A DNA stretch of 64,000 nucleotides from Bacillus sp. T3 (GTDB lineage: Bacteria > Bacillota > Bacilli > Bacillales > Cytobacillaceae), in NCBI RefSeq assembly GCF_033449965.1, contig NZ_CP137761.1, positions 3,224,001 to 3,288,000 on the forward strand. The letters run 5' to 3'. The notes below the pieces were generated by a model. It did not search any database. It had not been told where the DNA came from and saw nothing but the letters and a program-made list of their open reading frames with translations. Positions 19,392 to 28,697 of this stretch are shown here, in pieces. Each line of letters opens with the position of its first letter. The stretch's first letter is position 1. A program made the position numbers and the translations under genes.

Positions 19392-20186
19392 TTAACGATA
19401 TGTATACATCATCCAGAACCCAATATCCTCAAACCCAATCCGTTTATAAATTGCACCAGCTTTAGGATTATCATAGAACAAGCAAAGTTCCTTTCCCTCT
19501 GCTAAAAGTTGACTACAAAGTTTGAGCATACACTTGGTAGCGTATCCTTTTTTCTTATGGCTTTCTAAAGTGGCTACTCCTACAACCATGGCTGAAATTG
19601 AATTTTCTGCAGCTGTTGATACTGCAGATACGATGATTCCATCGGATTCTATAAAAAATGATCGTGATGTCTCATCCTTTAGTTCTCGAAGTTTTCGCTC
19701 TACTGTTAGAGTTGATTCACTAAACTCAGGAACCGAGTTTATTAATTGTACAAGTTTTTCCACATTGTGTGGAAGTGCTCTTTGAACATTTGAATAATCA
19801 ACAATATCTGTATGTAATCTTGTGCACTTAGCATAGTAGGTTTGTCTTTTTCTTTTAAGTTTAAGTTGTTGATTCAAGTAGAGCTCAATTTGTTCAGTTA
19901 TATCCCGTAATCCAGACATCATCTTAAAAGCAGGGTCATTTGACATTATCTCAGCAAAACCTTTGGCATTAAATGATTCTGTTGCAAATGGTATATAGTT
20001 CTCCTCAAATTTCAACAAAACGGCTATAAGGTCACCGTTTTCGTTAAACTCTCCCCAAAGCTTTTGAAAATCCTGTTCAAATCCATATGCCTCAATGTCA
20101 CCAATTATAAATAAGTTTTCTGCAGGTCTGTTTTTTATCAATTTAAAACAAACCTCTTCATCATTTTTATTTAGTCTTCTTATCAT
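19392..20186 (-). CDS. GNAT family N-acetyltransferase
   Basis: A 264-residue protein. The acetyl-CoA-binding part is C-terminal (about 170-260: VVGVATLESHKKKGYATKCML, YDNPKAGAIYKRIGFEDIGFW). The N-terminal half is a degenerate GNAT-like region with KNRPAENLFIIGDIEAYGF. The start ATG follows GGGGGAG. The acceptor is unknown. An unusual structured region lies between it and katG. Confidence 0.8.
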   Translation of the reverse strand: MIRRLNKNDEEVCFKLIKNRPAENLFIIGDIEAYGFEQDFQKLWGEFNENGDLIAVLLKFEENYIPFATESFNAKGFAEIMSNDPAFKMMSGLRDITEQIELYLNQQLKLKRKRQTYYAKCTRLHTDIVDYSNVQRALPHNVEKLVQLINSVPEFSESTLTVERKLRELKDETSRSFFIESDGIIVSAVSTAAENSISAMVVGVATLESHKKKGYATKCMLKLCSQLLAEGKELCLFYDNPKAGAIYKRIGFEDIGFWMMYTYR

Positions 20187-20254
20187 TTTGATTTCTCCCC
20201 CTTGTTGCTCTAATTTGGTAGTAATACTTTGGAGTTGTAAGAAATGTTATAAAA

Positions 20255-20350
20255 ATGAAAAAGCACCTCACTAGTGCTTCTGAATCAAAACTCATTTGCC
20301 TCATCTTTAGGCTGAGTTGAGATTAGATACCCTCGTAAGGTGCTTCGATC
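20255..20350 (-). promoter_or_regulatory. Structured intergenic RNA element with alternative pairing; probable katG terminator or attenuator
   Basis: AAGCACCT (20261-20268) can pair with AGGTGCTT (20338-20345), or its first six bases with GTGCTT (20274-20279). A central hairpin ACTCA/TGAGT with GCCT/AGGC spans about 20290-20319. Read on the minus strand, the element ends GAGGTGCTTTTTC, a terminator-like end downstream of katG and upstream of the GNAT gene. Confidence 0.5.
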
Positions 20351-20409
20351 AAGTGTATTATCATCTGTGAAGTATCCAGGCTCTGTGAATGTATTTCTAT
20401 TTTAAATAG

Positions 20410-22593
20410 TTAATTTAGGTCGAATCGATCTGCATTCATTACCTTGACCCAAGCAGAGATAAAGTCACGCACAAACTTCTCTTTGTTATCATCCTGGGCA
20501 TAAACTTCTGCAACGGCCCGTAGAACTGAGTTTGAACCAAACACTAGGTCAACTCTAGTAGCAGTACGCACTACTTCACCTGTTTTGCGATCACGTCCCT
20601 CATATAGGCCTCCATCTACAGGCTTCCACTCAACCCCCATGTTGAGCAAGTTAACAAAGAAGTCGTTCGTTAGTGTGCCTACTCGATCAGTGAATATGCC
20701 ATGTTTTGTCCCACCGTAGTTTGTACCTAGAACGCGCATACCGCCAACAAGTGCCGTCATTTCCGGTGCAGTTAGGTTTAGCAGCTGTGCCTTGTTAACG
20801 AGAAGCTCTTCTGCACTTACACTATACTGCTTCTTCAGATAGTTGCGGAAACCATCAGCGACAGGCTCTAGTACATCAAAGCTTTCTGCATCAGTTTGCA
20901 CATCTGATGCATCACCGCGTCCTGGAGCAAAAGGAACCTTTACGTCAAAGCCCGCATCTTGTGCAGCTTTTTCGACTGCGGCACTACCTCCTAGAACAAT
21001 CAAGTCGGCAATGCTGACTTTCTTATCTAGATGACTTTGAATGTCCTCGAGTACATTAAGAACTTTCGTAAGCTGTTCCGGTTGATTCACTTCCCAATTC
21101 TTCTGTGGAGCAAGACGGATGCGAGCTCCATTTGCGCCACCGCGATTATCTGAGCCACGGAAGGTGCTTGCTGAAGCCCAAGCAGTTGTGACTAACTCGC
21201 TAATTGTAAGCCTAGAGTCTAGGATCATCGTTTTAATCTTTTCTATTTCATCAACTGTTAACTCATAATCAACTACTGGTACAGGATCTTGCCAGATAAG
21301 TTCTTCTTCAGGAACTTCTGGTCCTAAATATCTTGAGCGTGGACCCATGTCACGGTGTAATAATTTGAACCATGCACGAGCAAATGCACCTGCAAACTCT
21401 TCTGGATTCAAATGGAAACGCCGAGAAATCTTTTCGTATTCTGGATCATAACGCAATGCCATATCCGCAGTGGTCATCATCGTCGGAACACGAACAGATG
21501 GGTCTTCTGCATCTGGTGCCAGATCTTTCTCATCAGGATTTACAGCGAGCCACTGATAGGCACCGGCAGGGCTCTTCGTCAGCCACCACTGATATCCAAA
21601 TAAAAGAACAAAGTAACCATTGTCCCACTGTGTTGGATTAGCTGTCCAGGCACCTTCAATACCGCTGGTAATGGTGTCACGCCCTTTACCACTGCCGTGT
21701 GTGCTCAACCAGCCTAAACCTTGTGCTTCAATCGGAGCAGCTTCTGGTTCTGGACCAACATGTGCTGCATCTCCTGCACCGTGCGCCTTACCAAAAGTAT
21801 GGCCGCCAGCAACGAGTGCTACGGTTTCTTCATCGTTCATTCCCATCCGCGCAAAGGTTTCACGAATGTCGCGAGCACTTGCAAGCGGATCTGGATTGCC
21901 GTTTGGACCTTCTGGGTTTACATAAATAAGGCCCATCTGAACGGCGGCTAGTGGGTTCTCAAGTTCTCGATCACCTGTATAACGGTTATCACCAAGCATT
22001 TCAGTTTCTGCACCCCAGTAAATGTCTTCTTCCGGATGCCAAATGTCTGCTCGTCCGCCTCCAAAACCAAAAGTCTTGCCGCCCATTGATTCAATCGCAA
22101 CATTCCCTGTTAGCAGCAATAAGTCAGCCCAAGAAATCTTGTTCCCATATTTTTGTTTAATCGGCCATAACAGTCGCCGTGCTTTATCGAGGTTCCCGTT
22201 GTCAGCCCAACTGTTGAGTGGAGCAAAACGCTGATTGCCTGTTCCACCGCCACCACGACCGTCACCAGTACGGTAAGTTCCAGCAGCGTGCCAAGCCATA
22301 CGAATGAAGAATGGACCATAATGCCCATAGTCTGCTGGCCACCAATCTTGACTGCTTGTCATAAGATTGTGAAGATCCTGTTTAAGAGCATAGTAGTCTA
22401 GCTTTTTAAATTCTTCTGCGTAATCAAAGTCCTCCCCCATAGGATTGGATTTTCTATCATGCTGATGTAGAATATTCAAGTTCAACTGGTTTGGCCACCA
22501 GTCCCTATTTGTCGTACCACTAGATGTATTACTAGTAGCTCCTCCATGAGTTATCGGGCACTTTCCAACATTAGCAGTGTCTTTAGCTTCCAT
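20410..22593 (-). CDS. katG: Catalase-peroxidase KatG
   Basis: A 727-residue bifunctional haem enzyme that removes hydrogen peroxide, with two peroxidase-like halves. The distal His is in RMAWHAAGTYRTGDGRGG, the proximal His in VALVAGGHTFGKAHGAG, and the Trp-Tyr-Met adduct region includes LIYVNPEGPNG. Length is normal for the family. The start ATG follows GGAGAGGAG. A possible but imperfect PerR-like sequence (TTATCATAATATTA) lies upstream. It is monocistronic between a GNAT gene and a sugar acetyltransferase. Confidence 0.96.
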   Translation of the reverse strand: MEAKDTANVGKCPITHGGATSNTSSGTTNRDWWPNQLNLNILHQHDRKSNPMGEDFDYAEEFKKLDYYALKQDLHNLMTSSQDWWPADYGHYGPFFIRMAWHAAGTYRTGDGRGGGGTGNQRFAPLNSWADNGNLDKARRLLWPIKQKYGNKISWADLLLLTGNVAIESMGGKTFGFGGGRADIWHPEEDIYWGAETEMLGDNRYTGDRELENPLAAVQMGLIYVNPEGPNGNPDPLASARDIRETFARMGMNDEETVALVAGGHTFGKAHGAGDAAHVGPEPEAAPIEAQGLGWLSTHGSGKGRDTITSGIEGAWTANPTQWDNGYFVLLFGYQWWLTKSPAGAYQWLAVNPDEKDLAPDAEDPSVRVPTMMTTADMALRYDPEYEKISRRFHLNPEEFAGAFARAWFKLLHRDMGPRSRYLGPEVPEEELIWQDPVPVVDYELTVDEIEKIKTMILDSRLTISELVTTAWASASTFRGSDNRGGANGARIRLAPQKNWEVNQPEQLTKVLNVLEDIQSHLDKKVSIADLIVLGGSAAVEKAAQDAGFDVKVPFAPGRGDASDVQTDAESFDVLEPVADGFRNYLKKQYSVSAEELLVNKAQLLNLTAPEMTALVGGMRVLGTNYGGTKHGIFTDRVGTLTNDFFVNLLNMGVEWKPVDGGLYEGRDRKTGEVVRTATRVDLVFGSNSVLRAVAEVYAQDDNKEKFVRDFISAWVKVMNADRFDLN

Positions 22594-22819
22594 TTATTTT
22601 TCTCCTCTCCATCCTATGAAAATTAAGCAGAAAATGATTATTTCTCTATTCGTAAAATAACTTACGAAATTATCATAATATTAAACTATTTATTACATGA
22701 TTGAATTATGTTACAAATCATGAACATTTTGGAGTTCTTTTTTAGCTTTTCATAGTAGATTCAGCTGAATGACGATAGTTAATATTTTACTTTTATAACC
22801 ATTTATTTAGATCAGAAAA

Positions 22820-22853
22820 AGAAAAAAGCACTTCTCATTACAAAGAAATGCTT
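22820..22853 (-). terminator. Terminator of the sugar O-acetyltransferase gene
   Basis: Minus-strand stem AGCATTTCT/AGAAGTGCT followed by TTTTTTC, just after the stop codon. Confidence 0.75.
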
Positions 22854-22871
22854 ATACTCTACGGAGCACTA

Positions 22872-23450
22872 TTATTTTTTCGATGTTAAATTATTTGATA
22901 TTGCCTTTATAATTTTCGCAGGATTTCCCCCGACCACCACATTATCTGGCACATCCTTTGTTACGACCGCCCCTGAAGCAATAACAACATTGTTCCCTAT
23001 TTTAACACCAGGATTAATGATCGCTCTTCCGCCAATCCAGACATTATCACCTATTTTTACTGGGACTCCATATTCTGCACCAGATATTCTTTCGGTTGCA
23101 TTAAGCGGATGAGTCGCAGTATAAATGTGTACCCCTGGTGCAATAAAGCAATTATCACCAATCCGAATCTCACAAACATCTAAAAAAACACATTCAAAAT
23201 TTGCATAAAAATTTTCGCCAATATGGATGTTATAGCCATAGTCACAGCGAAACGTTGGCTCTATGAAAAAATTTTCACCAGTGGTTCCAAATAATTCTTT
23301 TAATAATTCAATTCTTTTGTTGTCATCACTCTCGAGGGATTCATTATATAATCTAGTTAATCTTCTAGCGTTCTTTCTTTCACTAAGCAATTCTTGATCG
23401 GCAGAATTATATAGTTCACCATTCACCATTTTTTGTTTTTCTGTTTTCAC
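22872..23450 (-). CDS. maa: Maltose/galactoside O-acetyltransferase (LbH hexapeptide family)
   Basis: A 192-residue left-handed beta-helix acetyltransferase. An N-terminal Mac domain (MVNGELYNSADQELLSERKNA) precedes hexapeptide repeats containing the catalytic His in TATHPLN, and the C-terminal GAVVTKDVPDNVVVGGNPAKI. It transfers acetyl from acetyl-CoA to sugars. The start is GTG at 23450 with GGGGG upstream. It ends in its own terminator. Confidence 0.88.
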   Translation of the reverse strand: MKTEKQKMVNGELYNSADQELLSERKNARRLTRLYNESLESDDNKRIELLKELFGTTGENFFIEPTFRCDYGYNIHIGENFYANFECVFLDVCEIRIGDNCFIAPGVHIYTATHPLNATERISGAEYGVPVKIGDNVWIGGRAIINPGVKIGNNVVIASGAVVTKDVPDNVVVGGNPAKIIKAISNNLTSKK

Positions 23451-23486
23451 ATTTACAACCCCCTATCCTTTTGGATGTCTTGAACG

Positions 23487-23867
23487 TTATACAGTTAATT
23501 CTAAAAGATTGCCTTCCGGGTCTTCAATCACACTTTCATAATAGCCGTCGCCAGTCACACGAGGACCATTAACAAGACGAAAACCATTATTTTGTAAATG
23601 AGCGGTTGTTTGATCGACGGATTCCCTGCTCCCCAGTGAAATTGCTATATGAGCCCAACCAATCCTATCATCCTGACTTGGCTTATCTATGCCTGTCTTA
23701 CACATAATTTCTAAACGTGCACCCCCGTCAAACGTGAGAAAATAAGATTGGAATTCCTTATCTTTATTGTGATACTTCTCGTTTGCTTTCCCATTAAAGT
23801 ACGTAACATAAAACTTCTTCATAGCTTCTATATCTTTAACCCAGATTGCCACGTGCTCGATCCTCAT
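23487..23867 (-). CDS. VOC family (glyoxalase/bleomycin resistance-like) protein
   Basis: A 126-residue vicinal-oxygen-chelate domain: N-terminal RIEHVAIWVKDIEAMKKFY and the C-terminal YYESVIEDPEGNLLELTV with metal-ligand Glu. ATG 23867 is chosen because GAGGAG precedes it by 9 bases; the upstream frame to 23912 has no such site. Function unknown; it lies 54 bases downstream of a HAD phosphatase gene, likely on the same transcript. Confidence 0.82.
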   Translation of the reverse strand: MRIEHVAIWVKDIEAMKKFYVTYFNGKANEKYHNKDKEFQSYFLTFDGGARLEIMCKTGIDKPSQDDRIGWAHIAISLGSRESVDQTTAHLQNNGFRLVNGPRVTGDGYYESVIEDPEGNLLELTV

Positions 23868-23921
23868 CTCGTCCAGCTCCTCATAAGAATTAATAGGATT
23901 TAGTCTCCCCAATAAACGAAT

Positions 23922-24740
23922 TCACTTTCTATCAAATGGACCTTGGTTTGCAAAATATTGATCAATGATCTCTAATACACCACTTTCGTTATTAGATGGC
24001 GCTATATATTTTGTGATATGTTTTACTTCGTTGCTCCCATTTTCCATTGCAAACCCATACTTTACATGCTGCAGCATTTCAATATCATTGCCACCGTCGC
24101 CAAAAGCCATCGTTTCATCGTCTTCTACATTCCATTTTTGTTGCAACAATTGTATCCCAGAGGCTTTATGAAAACGAGGTACAATTAAATCGATACTCCC
24201 ATGCCCACTCGAGACAGGTGTTATGATTGAACCTAATTTGCTATGAAGTAAATCTCTTAATTCAATCGTTTCTTCCTCTGGACAAGCTAATGCAAACTTT
24301 AATATTTGATCATCAACCAGTTCCAAGCTTTTTACCCTCTTTAATCGGTGATAATACTTATTCATTGTTTCAAAAAATTGATCAGAGACACTCTCCAACA
24401 CATAGGCACTATCTTTTCCACACACCACAACTGATAATTTTTTATGAGTTATCAACTCTTCCAATATTAGTTTTACATCCTTCTTAGGAATATCAACAGA
24501 AAATACTTCCTGTCCTTGGTCCACAACAAGGGCCCCATTTTCAGCAACATAACTTATTTCATCTTGAATTTCCCCGAAGAACGATTTCAACTGATAATAT
24601 TGATTTCCGCTAGCAACAACAAAACGAATACCCTTTTCCTTCATTTTTTCATATAAATTGGTGAATCTCTCATAATCATATTTCATTTTGTCATTAAGAA
24701 AAGTTCCATCCATATCTACTGCTATGAGCTTTATCGTCAC
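23922..24740 (-). CDS. Cof-type HAD-IIB family hydrolase
   Basis: A 272-residue sugar-phosphate or nucleotide phosphatase. Motif I DMDGTFLND (9-17), motif II ASGNQ, motif III Lys, motif IV GDGGNDIEML; the C2B cap lies between. The start GTG 24740 follows GGAGGG. A second related HAD gene lies just upstream (24858-25655) on the same strand; the two look like diverged tandem copies. Confidence 0.88.
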   Translation of the reverse strand: MTIKLIAVDMDGTFLNDKMKYDYERFTNLYEKMKEKGIRFVVASGNQYYQLKSFFGEIQDEISYVAENGALVVDQGQEVFSVDIPKKDVKLILEELITHKKLSVVVCGKDSAYVLESVSDQFFETMNKYYHRLKRVKSLELVDDQILKFALACPEEETIELRDLLHSKLGSIITPVSSGHGSIDLIVPRFHKASGIQLLQQKWNVEDDETMAFGDGGNDIEMLQHVKYGFAMENGSNEVKHITKYIAPSNNESGVLEIIDQYFANQGPFDRK

Positions 24741-24857
24741 ACCGGTGCCCTCCTACTTAAGTAACAGACATAAGGGTAACCTAGATTAGGTTTACCCTCA
24801 CTTTGAATCCTCTTTATAGAATCGTTAAAAATACTTTTTAATCCTATATTTCCCTTT

Positions 24858-25655
24858 TTATTGTAAAGATAACAGTTTCATAATGGTTTTCATGACAGCA
24901 TCTTCTTCATTTGAACGTGTAATAAAATTCGCCGCATCCTTTAATTCTTGAACTGCATTTCGAACAGCAAAGCTATACGTAGCGCGCGTCATCAATTCTA
25001 AATCATTGTAACCATCTCCGAACGCCATTGTTTCTTCAGGCGTAACACTCAATAATTGCTGCAAGTGTTCAACGGTCGTGCCCTTATGAACATTGGCATT
25101 GGCAATATCAATCCAGGCAGCTTCAGATGCGACAATATAAGCTGATTCAAAAAACGGAGATAGTTTTTCTCTTGTTTTCATACATCTTAATTGTGGGTCG
25201 TGGATCGTAATTTTTACAAAATTCTCCGTAAGTTCATTAAAATCAGACACTTGCCTTACTTGCGCATAGGACCTTCTAACAATAGCAGCCTCTTCTTGTG
25301 GAATATTGTCTTTTATGACCGCACCATTTCTTGTACACGCAATAATGGTGTGTTCTAAACTTATTTCTTCGAGTAAACGGATTATTTCCAACCCTAATTT
25401 ATTGCTAAGTAGAGATTCATAAACAAATTCACCGTTATGCTTGATCCGAGTTGCGCTATCCCCTAAAATCCATAAATCCTTTGCATCAGCACCAAATAAC
25501 TCTTCAACACGCTCACATTGCTTGCCTGTAACAGGTGCAAAAATAACACCTTTTTCTTTCATTATCTCCTTTACATCCTTGTACAGTTCTCTGTTAAAAT
25601 CACCATGATTATTTAAAAACGTTCCGTCCATATCGGTTAACACTAATTTAATCAA
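24858..25655 (-). CDS. Cof-type HAD-IIB family hydrolase
   Basis: A 265-residue HAD phosphatase with DMDGTFLNN (8-16), TGKQ, and GDGYNDLELM near the C-terminus. It is related to the adjacent 272-residue protein. It starts at TTG with AGGGGG upstream. Substrate unknown. Confidence 0.88.
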   Translation of the reverse strand: MIKLVLTDMDGTFLNNHGDFNRELYKDVKEIMKEKGVIFAPVTGKQCERVEELFGADAKDLWILGDSATRIKHNGEFVYESLLSNKLGLEIIRLLEEISLEHTIIACTRNGAVIKDNIPQEEAAIVRRSYAQVRQVSDFNELTENFVKITIHDPQLRCMKTREKLSPFFESAYIVASEAAWIDIANANVHKGTTVEHLQQLLSVTPEETMAFGDGYNDLELMTRATYSFAVRNAVQELKDAANFITRSNEEDAVMKTIMKLLSLQ

Positions 25656-26064
25656 AAGTAGTCCCCCTAGTTACGTATTTTCTAAGTTTGTTTTCAACTA
25701 TAAAAATACTTTACGATTTTTTTAGAGGAGGGGTAAGAGGTAAAGAGCTTTTAGTTTTAATTACCGACTTTAGTCAGTTGTTACAAGAATGTAACGTCGT
25801 GTTTCTTAACAGAAATTTACAACTTTAAAAAATCACTTAAAAAAAGAAAAAAGCTACCTTAATCGGCAGCTCCACTCTCAAACTCTTTACTGAAATAACA
25901 AAAACATTTGCTCAATTTCGGAAATCATTATCGATGAATAATAGTTTTAGTTATTTATAAAAATGTTTATTCTTTTATAAAAAAATCACACTCCCACAAT
26001 GTTATGCATTTCAGCATATACAACAATGTGAGAATATGATTTGCAATTTTTCAATTAAAAACCA
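25656..26064. other. Intergenic region, no gene seen
   Basis: AT-rich stretch between a HAD gene and a small secreted-protein gene. It holds a minus-strand terminator (25843-25872) and an imperfect inverted repeat CACAATGTT/AACAATGTG at about 25993-26032. No credible open frame or RNA gene. Confidence 0.6.
25843..25872 (-). terminator. Rho-independent terminator
   Basis: Minus-strand stem AGCTGCC/GGTAGCT with loop GATTAA followed by TTTTTTC; it ends transcription from the HD-GYP and small secreted gene. Confidence 0.6.
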
Positions 26065-26361
26065 TTAACATCCTGGTACTGGTGGATCGGCAGCTACAAT
26101 CGTCTTTCCATCAAGAATAATCCATATGTATGAACGATCAACGTCTCTGCCTGTGATCTGTTCAACTTTGTCACGGATACCTTCTTGATGATCAAACATA
26201 TCTTGAGCTTTACTAGAATCTAATGGAAAATGCTCCAAATTTCCATTTGTGTTAATCTCAATATACGTATCATTTTCAGGTAAATATTCTGCACTTCCTT
26301 GACTTGCAAAAAGAACAAGAGATACTAAAATTGCTGCTAATATTAATCCAATTTTTTTCAT
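26065..26361 (-). CDS. Small secreted protein, unknown function
   Basis: 98 residues with a clear signal peptide (MKKIGLILAAILVSLVLFAS, cleavage near QGSA-EY). The mature part is acidic, with ITGRDVDRSYIWIILDGKTI and a final Cys-containing tail DPPVPGC. I do not recognise the family. Its start overlaps the HD-GYP stop by four bases, so the two are translationally linked. Confidence 0.65.
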   Translation of the reverse strand: MKKIGLILAAILVSLVLFASQGSAEYLPENDTYIEINTNGNLEHFPLDSSKAQDMFDHQEGIRDKVEQITGRDVDRSYIWIILDGKTIVAADPPVPGC

Positions 26362-27275
26362 ATTTTTTCACCTCCCATAAAATTATTGTCATATATCTTA
26401 AGGAAAATATCAACAATTTTCGGATTATACATTTTTCCGCTATTTTTTTTAATTTCTTCAAACGCTATTTCTTCAGAAAGACCTTTTCGATATACTCTAT
26501 CGGACGTCATCGCATCAAAGGAATCCACAACAGATATAATAGCTGCCCTAATGTCAATTTTGTCGCCAGTTAAACCATACGGGTATCCTTTTCCATCCCA
26601 TCTCTCATGGTGCTGTTCAACTATTTTTCCAGCCGCTTTTAGCAAAGGATCATTCGTTTCTTCCAAAATTTCTTTTCCAAATGTCGTATGCTGCTTAATA
26701 ATCTCCCACTCATCATCCGTCAATTTAGTCGGTTTATTTAATATTTCTATCGGAACCTTTATTTTCCCGATGTCATGAAAGAAGGATGCACAATTTAAGA
26801 CATACATATCACGACTGGATAGATTCATTTCTGATCCTACCTTCATCGATAGCCTCATGATTCTTTCGCAATGGTCAGCGGTATAGCCATCTTTCTGTTC
26901 AACATCTACTGCCAAATCCATTAATTTTCTCGTTATAGCACTATATCGATAAAAAACAGGCTGAGATGTAACGTATAAAAATTCTGTATCTTGATCAGCA
27001 ATAAAAAATAAAAAATCTTTAACTGGGCATAAACTTAAATGATCACCTGTTTCTAAAACGAGATCTCCCGTCTCTTTCTTGCAGGTCATTTTACCTTTTA
27101 TAATAAATATAAACTCAAGAGCTTCCCAACCTTCTTCAGGTGTTAAGCCCCAGCTTTGGCCTTTTATGATTTCATGTTTGATTACTTCCGTTCCATCTTT
27201 AGAGCCCAAAAGCGAAATTTTTAAGCCTTTAAAAATCACGGTATCAATTGGACTGTTTTCATATTGGTTGCTCAT
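26358..27275 (-). CDS. HD-GYP domain phosphodiesterase with N-terminal cupin-like domain
   Basis: A 305-residue protein. The N-terminal half (about 1-115) is a cupin-like fold (IIKGQSWGLTPEEGWEALEF, LETGDHLSLCPVKDF). The C-terminal HD-GYP domain has FFHDIGKIKVP, the second metal His motif HHERWDGKGYPYGL and a conserved region to the end. HD-GYP enzymes hydrolyse cyclic di-GMP or related signals. No membrane segment; the cupin may sense a ligand. The start follows AGGGGT. Paired with a small secreted protein. Confidence 0.85.
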   Translation of the reverse strand: MSNQYENSPIDTVIFKGLKISLLGSKDGTEVIKHEIIKGQSWGLTPEEGWEALEFIFIIKGKMTCKKETGDLVLETGDHLSLCPVKDFLFFIADQDTEFLYVTSQPVFYRYSAITRKLMDLAVDVEQKDGYTADHCERIMRLSMKVGSEMNLSSRDMYVLNCASFFHDIGKIKVPIEILNKPTKLTDDEWEIIKQHTTFGKEILEETNDPLLKAAGKIVEQHHERWDGKGYPYGLTGDKIDIRAAIISVVDSFDAMTSDRVYRKGLSEEIAFEEIKKNSGKMYNPKIVDIFLKIYDNNFMGGEKI

Positions 27276-27599
27276 ATAGAATACCCCTAATAAGAATTTA
27301 CTTATTTATCTTATCACATAATAATCCACCAAACACTTTGGTTCGTGAGTTGACATACAATTTTTGTTTTCTTTCACTCGTTTGTTTGACAGACAGTTCT
27401 CTCTTCCATGTTCTTAAACCTGCCGCTTACTACAATCCAACATTTTTAGAAACCTGTTGGCTATATTGTTAAATAATGTTCAAATAATTATTACAGAAAT
27501 GTGAAAACCAACAAATCCTACTTTAAAATATCTCGAATTAAATATAACATTTTCAATGTGTTAAGGAAACAAACTAAAAGCTTTTAAGGAGTGTTTATC
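27276..27599. other. Divergent promoter region, no gene seen
   Basis: Lies between HD-GYP (minus) and DoxX (plus). AT-rich; TTGACA-like hexamers are present (for example TTGACATACAA near 27350) but no confident promoter can be set. Confidence 0.45.
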
Positions 27600-28109
27600 A
27601 TGGTTAAATGGTTAAGAGAAAATACAATTGCTGCAGGAATTTTAACCCTGCTTCGTTTGTTTATTGGTTATTCTTGGTTGACCGCGGGATGGGGTAAATT
27701 ATCAAGCGGAGCATTTGATGCGTCAGGATTTTTGGCAAATGCCATTGCCAATCCAGTTAAAGGTCCAGACGGTAATGCTGTCTACAGCTGGTATGTATCA
27801 TTCTTAGAAAATTTTGCTCTTCCAAATGTCGATATTTTTAATACAATCGTTCCTCTAGGAGAATTTTTAATAGGATTAGGACTTATTCTTGGATGTTTAA
27901 CAACTGCAGCAATGTTCTTTGGACTTGTGATGAACTTTGCATTCTTCTTAGCAGGAACAGTTTCTCATATCCCAACCGACCTTTTCATTGGGGCAATCAT
28001 TCTTTTCTCTGGTTACAATGCTGGAAAATTCGGTCTAGATCGTTGGGTAATCCCATTCATCCGTAAAACTATTTTTAAAAAAGGTGATACCATTACGGAA
28101 AATGCATAA
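27600..28109 (+). CDS. DoxX/DoxD family membrane protein
   Basis: A 169-residue integral membrane protein with four hydrophobic segments. LLRLFIGYSWLTAGWGKLSS and PLGEFLIGLGLILG are typical of the DoxX/DoxD family, whose members include a subunit of thiosulfate:quinone oxidoreductase and redox-stress membrane proteins. ATG 27600 is chosen since AAGGAG is 8 bases upstream; the earlier GTG overlaps that site. Stands alone; the exact reaction is unknown. Confidence 0.8.
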   Translation: MVKWLRENTIAAGILTLLRLFIGYSWLTAGWGKLSSGAFDASGFLANAIANPVKGPDGNAVYSWYVSFLENFALPNVDIFNTIVPLGEFLIGLGLILGCLTTAAMFFGLVMNFAFFLAGTVSHIPTDLFIGAIILFSGYNAGKFGLDRWVIPFIRKTIFKKGDTITENA

Positions 28110-28471
28110 GATTGGAAGTAATTGAACTACCCCTCTCCTTTAATTCAATCGAATTTTTTTTGGAAAGGGCATTCGTTTCAGGACCTACTAAGATGCTTAA
28201 TAGACGACCCTTGCCTTTTAAACCAGGCAGGGGTTTTTCCATTTTCTTAAGAAATAACCTTTTGCGGTCATGTACGAAACTGCCCCTGTAAAAAAAAACA
28301 ATCCACGCATATCAAAAAAATGTTTTCCTTGTTAGAACAACGCAGAAAAAAGCCACCAAATTATGGCAGCTGGAACTTTCGGTTTCTCCCGAGTTTCATA
28401 TTTATTCTAAGTTTCGTAATTTTAACTTTCGATTTCAAGAATTTCCTCGATTTCTTCCTGTATTTCTCTAT
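28110..28471. other. Intergenic region with terminator, no gene seen
   Basis: Contains an ATTGAA/TTCAAT inverted repeat with T-run soon after the DoxX stop (about 28120-28160) and a stronger terminator at 28207-28238. A 61-codon frame at the end overlaps the opposite-strand zinc-ribbon gene and looks like its shadow. Confidence 0.55.
28207..28238 (+). terminator. Rho-independent terminator downstream of doxX
   Basis: Stem ACCCTTGCCT/AGGCAGGGGT with an A-rich loop followed by TTTTCC. Confidence 0.6.
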
Positions 28472-28675
28472 TCACCGAAAGAGAACGTTTTTTCTCAATT
28501 CATGATCCATTTCTTTGTCAATAAATTGATTGGTATGTTTGTCAAAACAATCGAAACAAATTGAGTAAAAATCTTTTTTCTCCTTCTTCAGAAAATCAAA
28601 CTCCCACGTCTCAAGTTCTAAATAACTAACTTTATCTTTCGTTTCTTTCCCACATAATTCGCAAGTTGTTTTCAT
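28472..28675 (-). CDS. Small zinc-ribbon protein, unknown function
   Basis: 67 residues with two CxxC pairs (CELC about 5-8 and CFDC about 41-44) that can bind one zinc. The rest is charged (KKEKKDFYSI). ATG 28675 is preferred because AGGGG lies 9 bases upstream. It lies 22 bases after the acyl-ACP desaturase and is likely co-transcribed. Not assigned to a named family. Confidence 0.65.
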   Translation of the reverse strand: MKTTCELCGKETKDKVSYLELETWEFDFLKKEKKDFYSICFDCFDKHTNQFIDKEMDHELRKNVLFR

Positions 28676-28697
28676 GATAAAAAACCCCTTCATCCAA

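Noticed and set aside
20321..20333. GATTAGATACCCT, identical to a conserved 16S rRNA segment
   Set aside because: Only 13 bases match and the flanks differ; there is no rRNA context. It is part of the katG-GNAT structured element.
22660..22690. PerR box upstream of katG
   Set aside because: TTATCATAATATTA matches the consensus only loosely in an AT-rich region, so it is mentioned but not listed as a site.
28320..28505. 61-codon plus-strand frame between doxX and the zinc-ribbon gene
   Set aside because: Overlaps the opposite gene, is low-complexity Phe-rich and has no convincing ribosome binding site.
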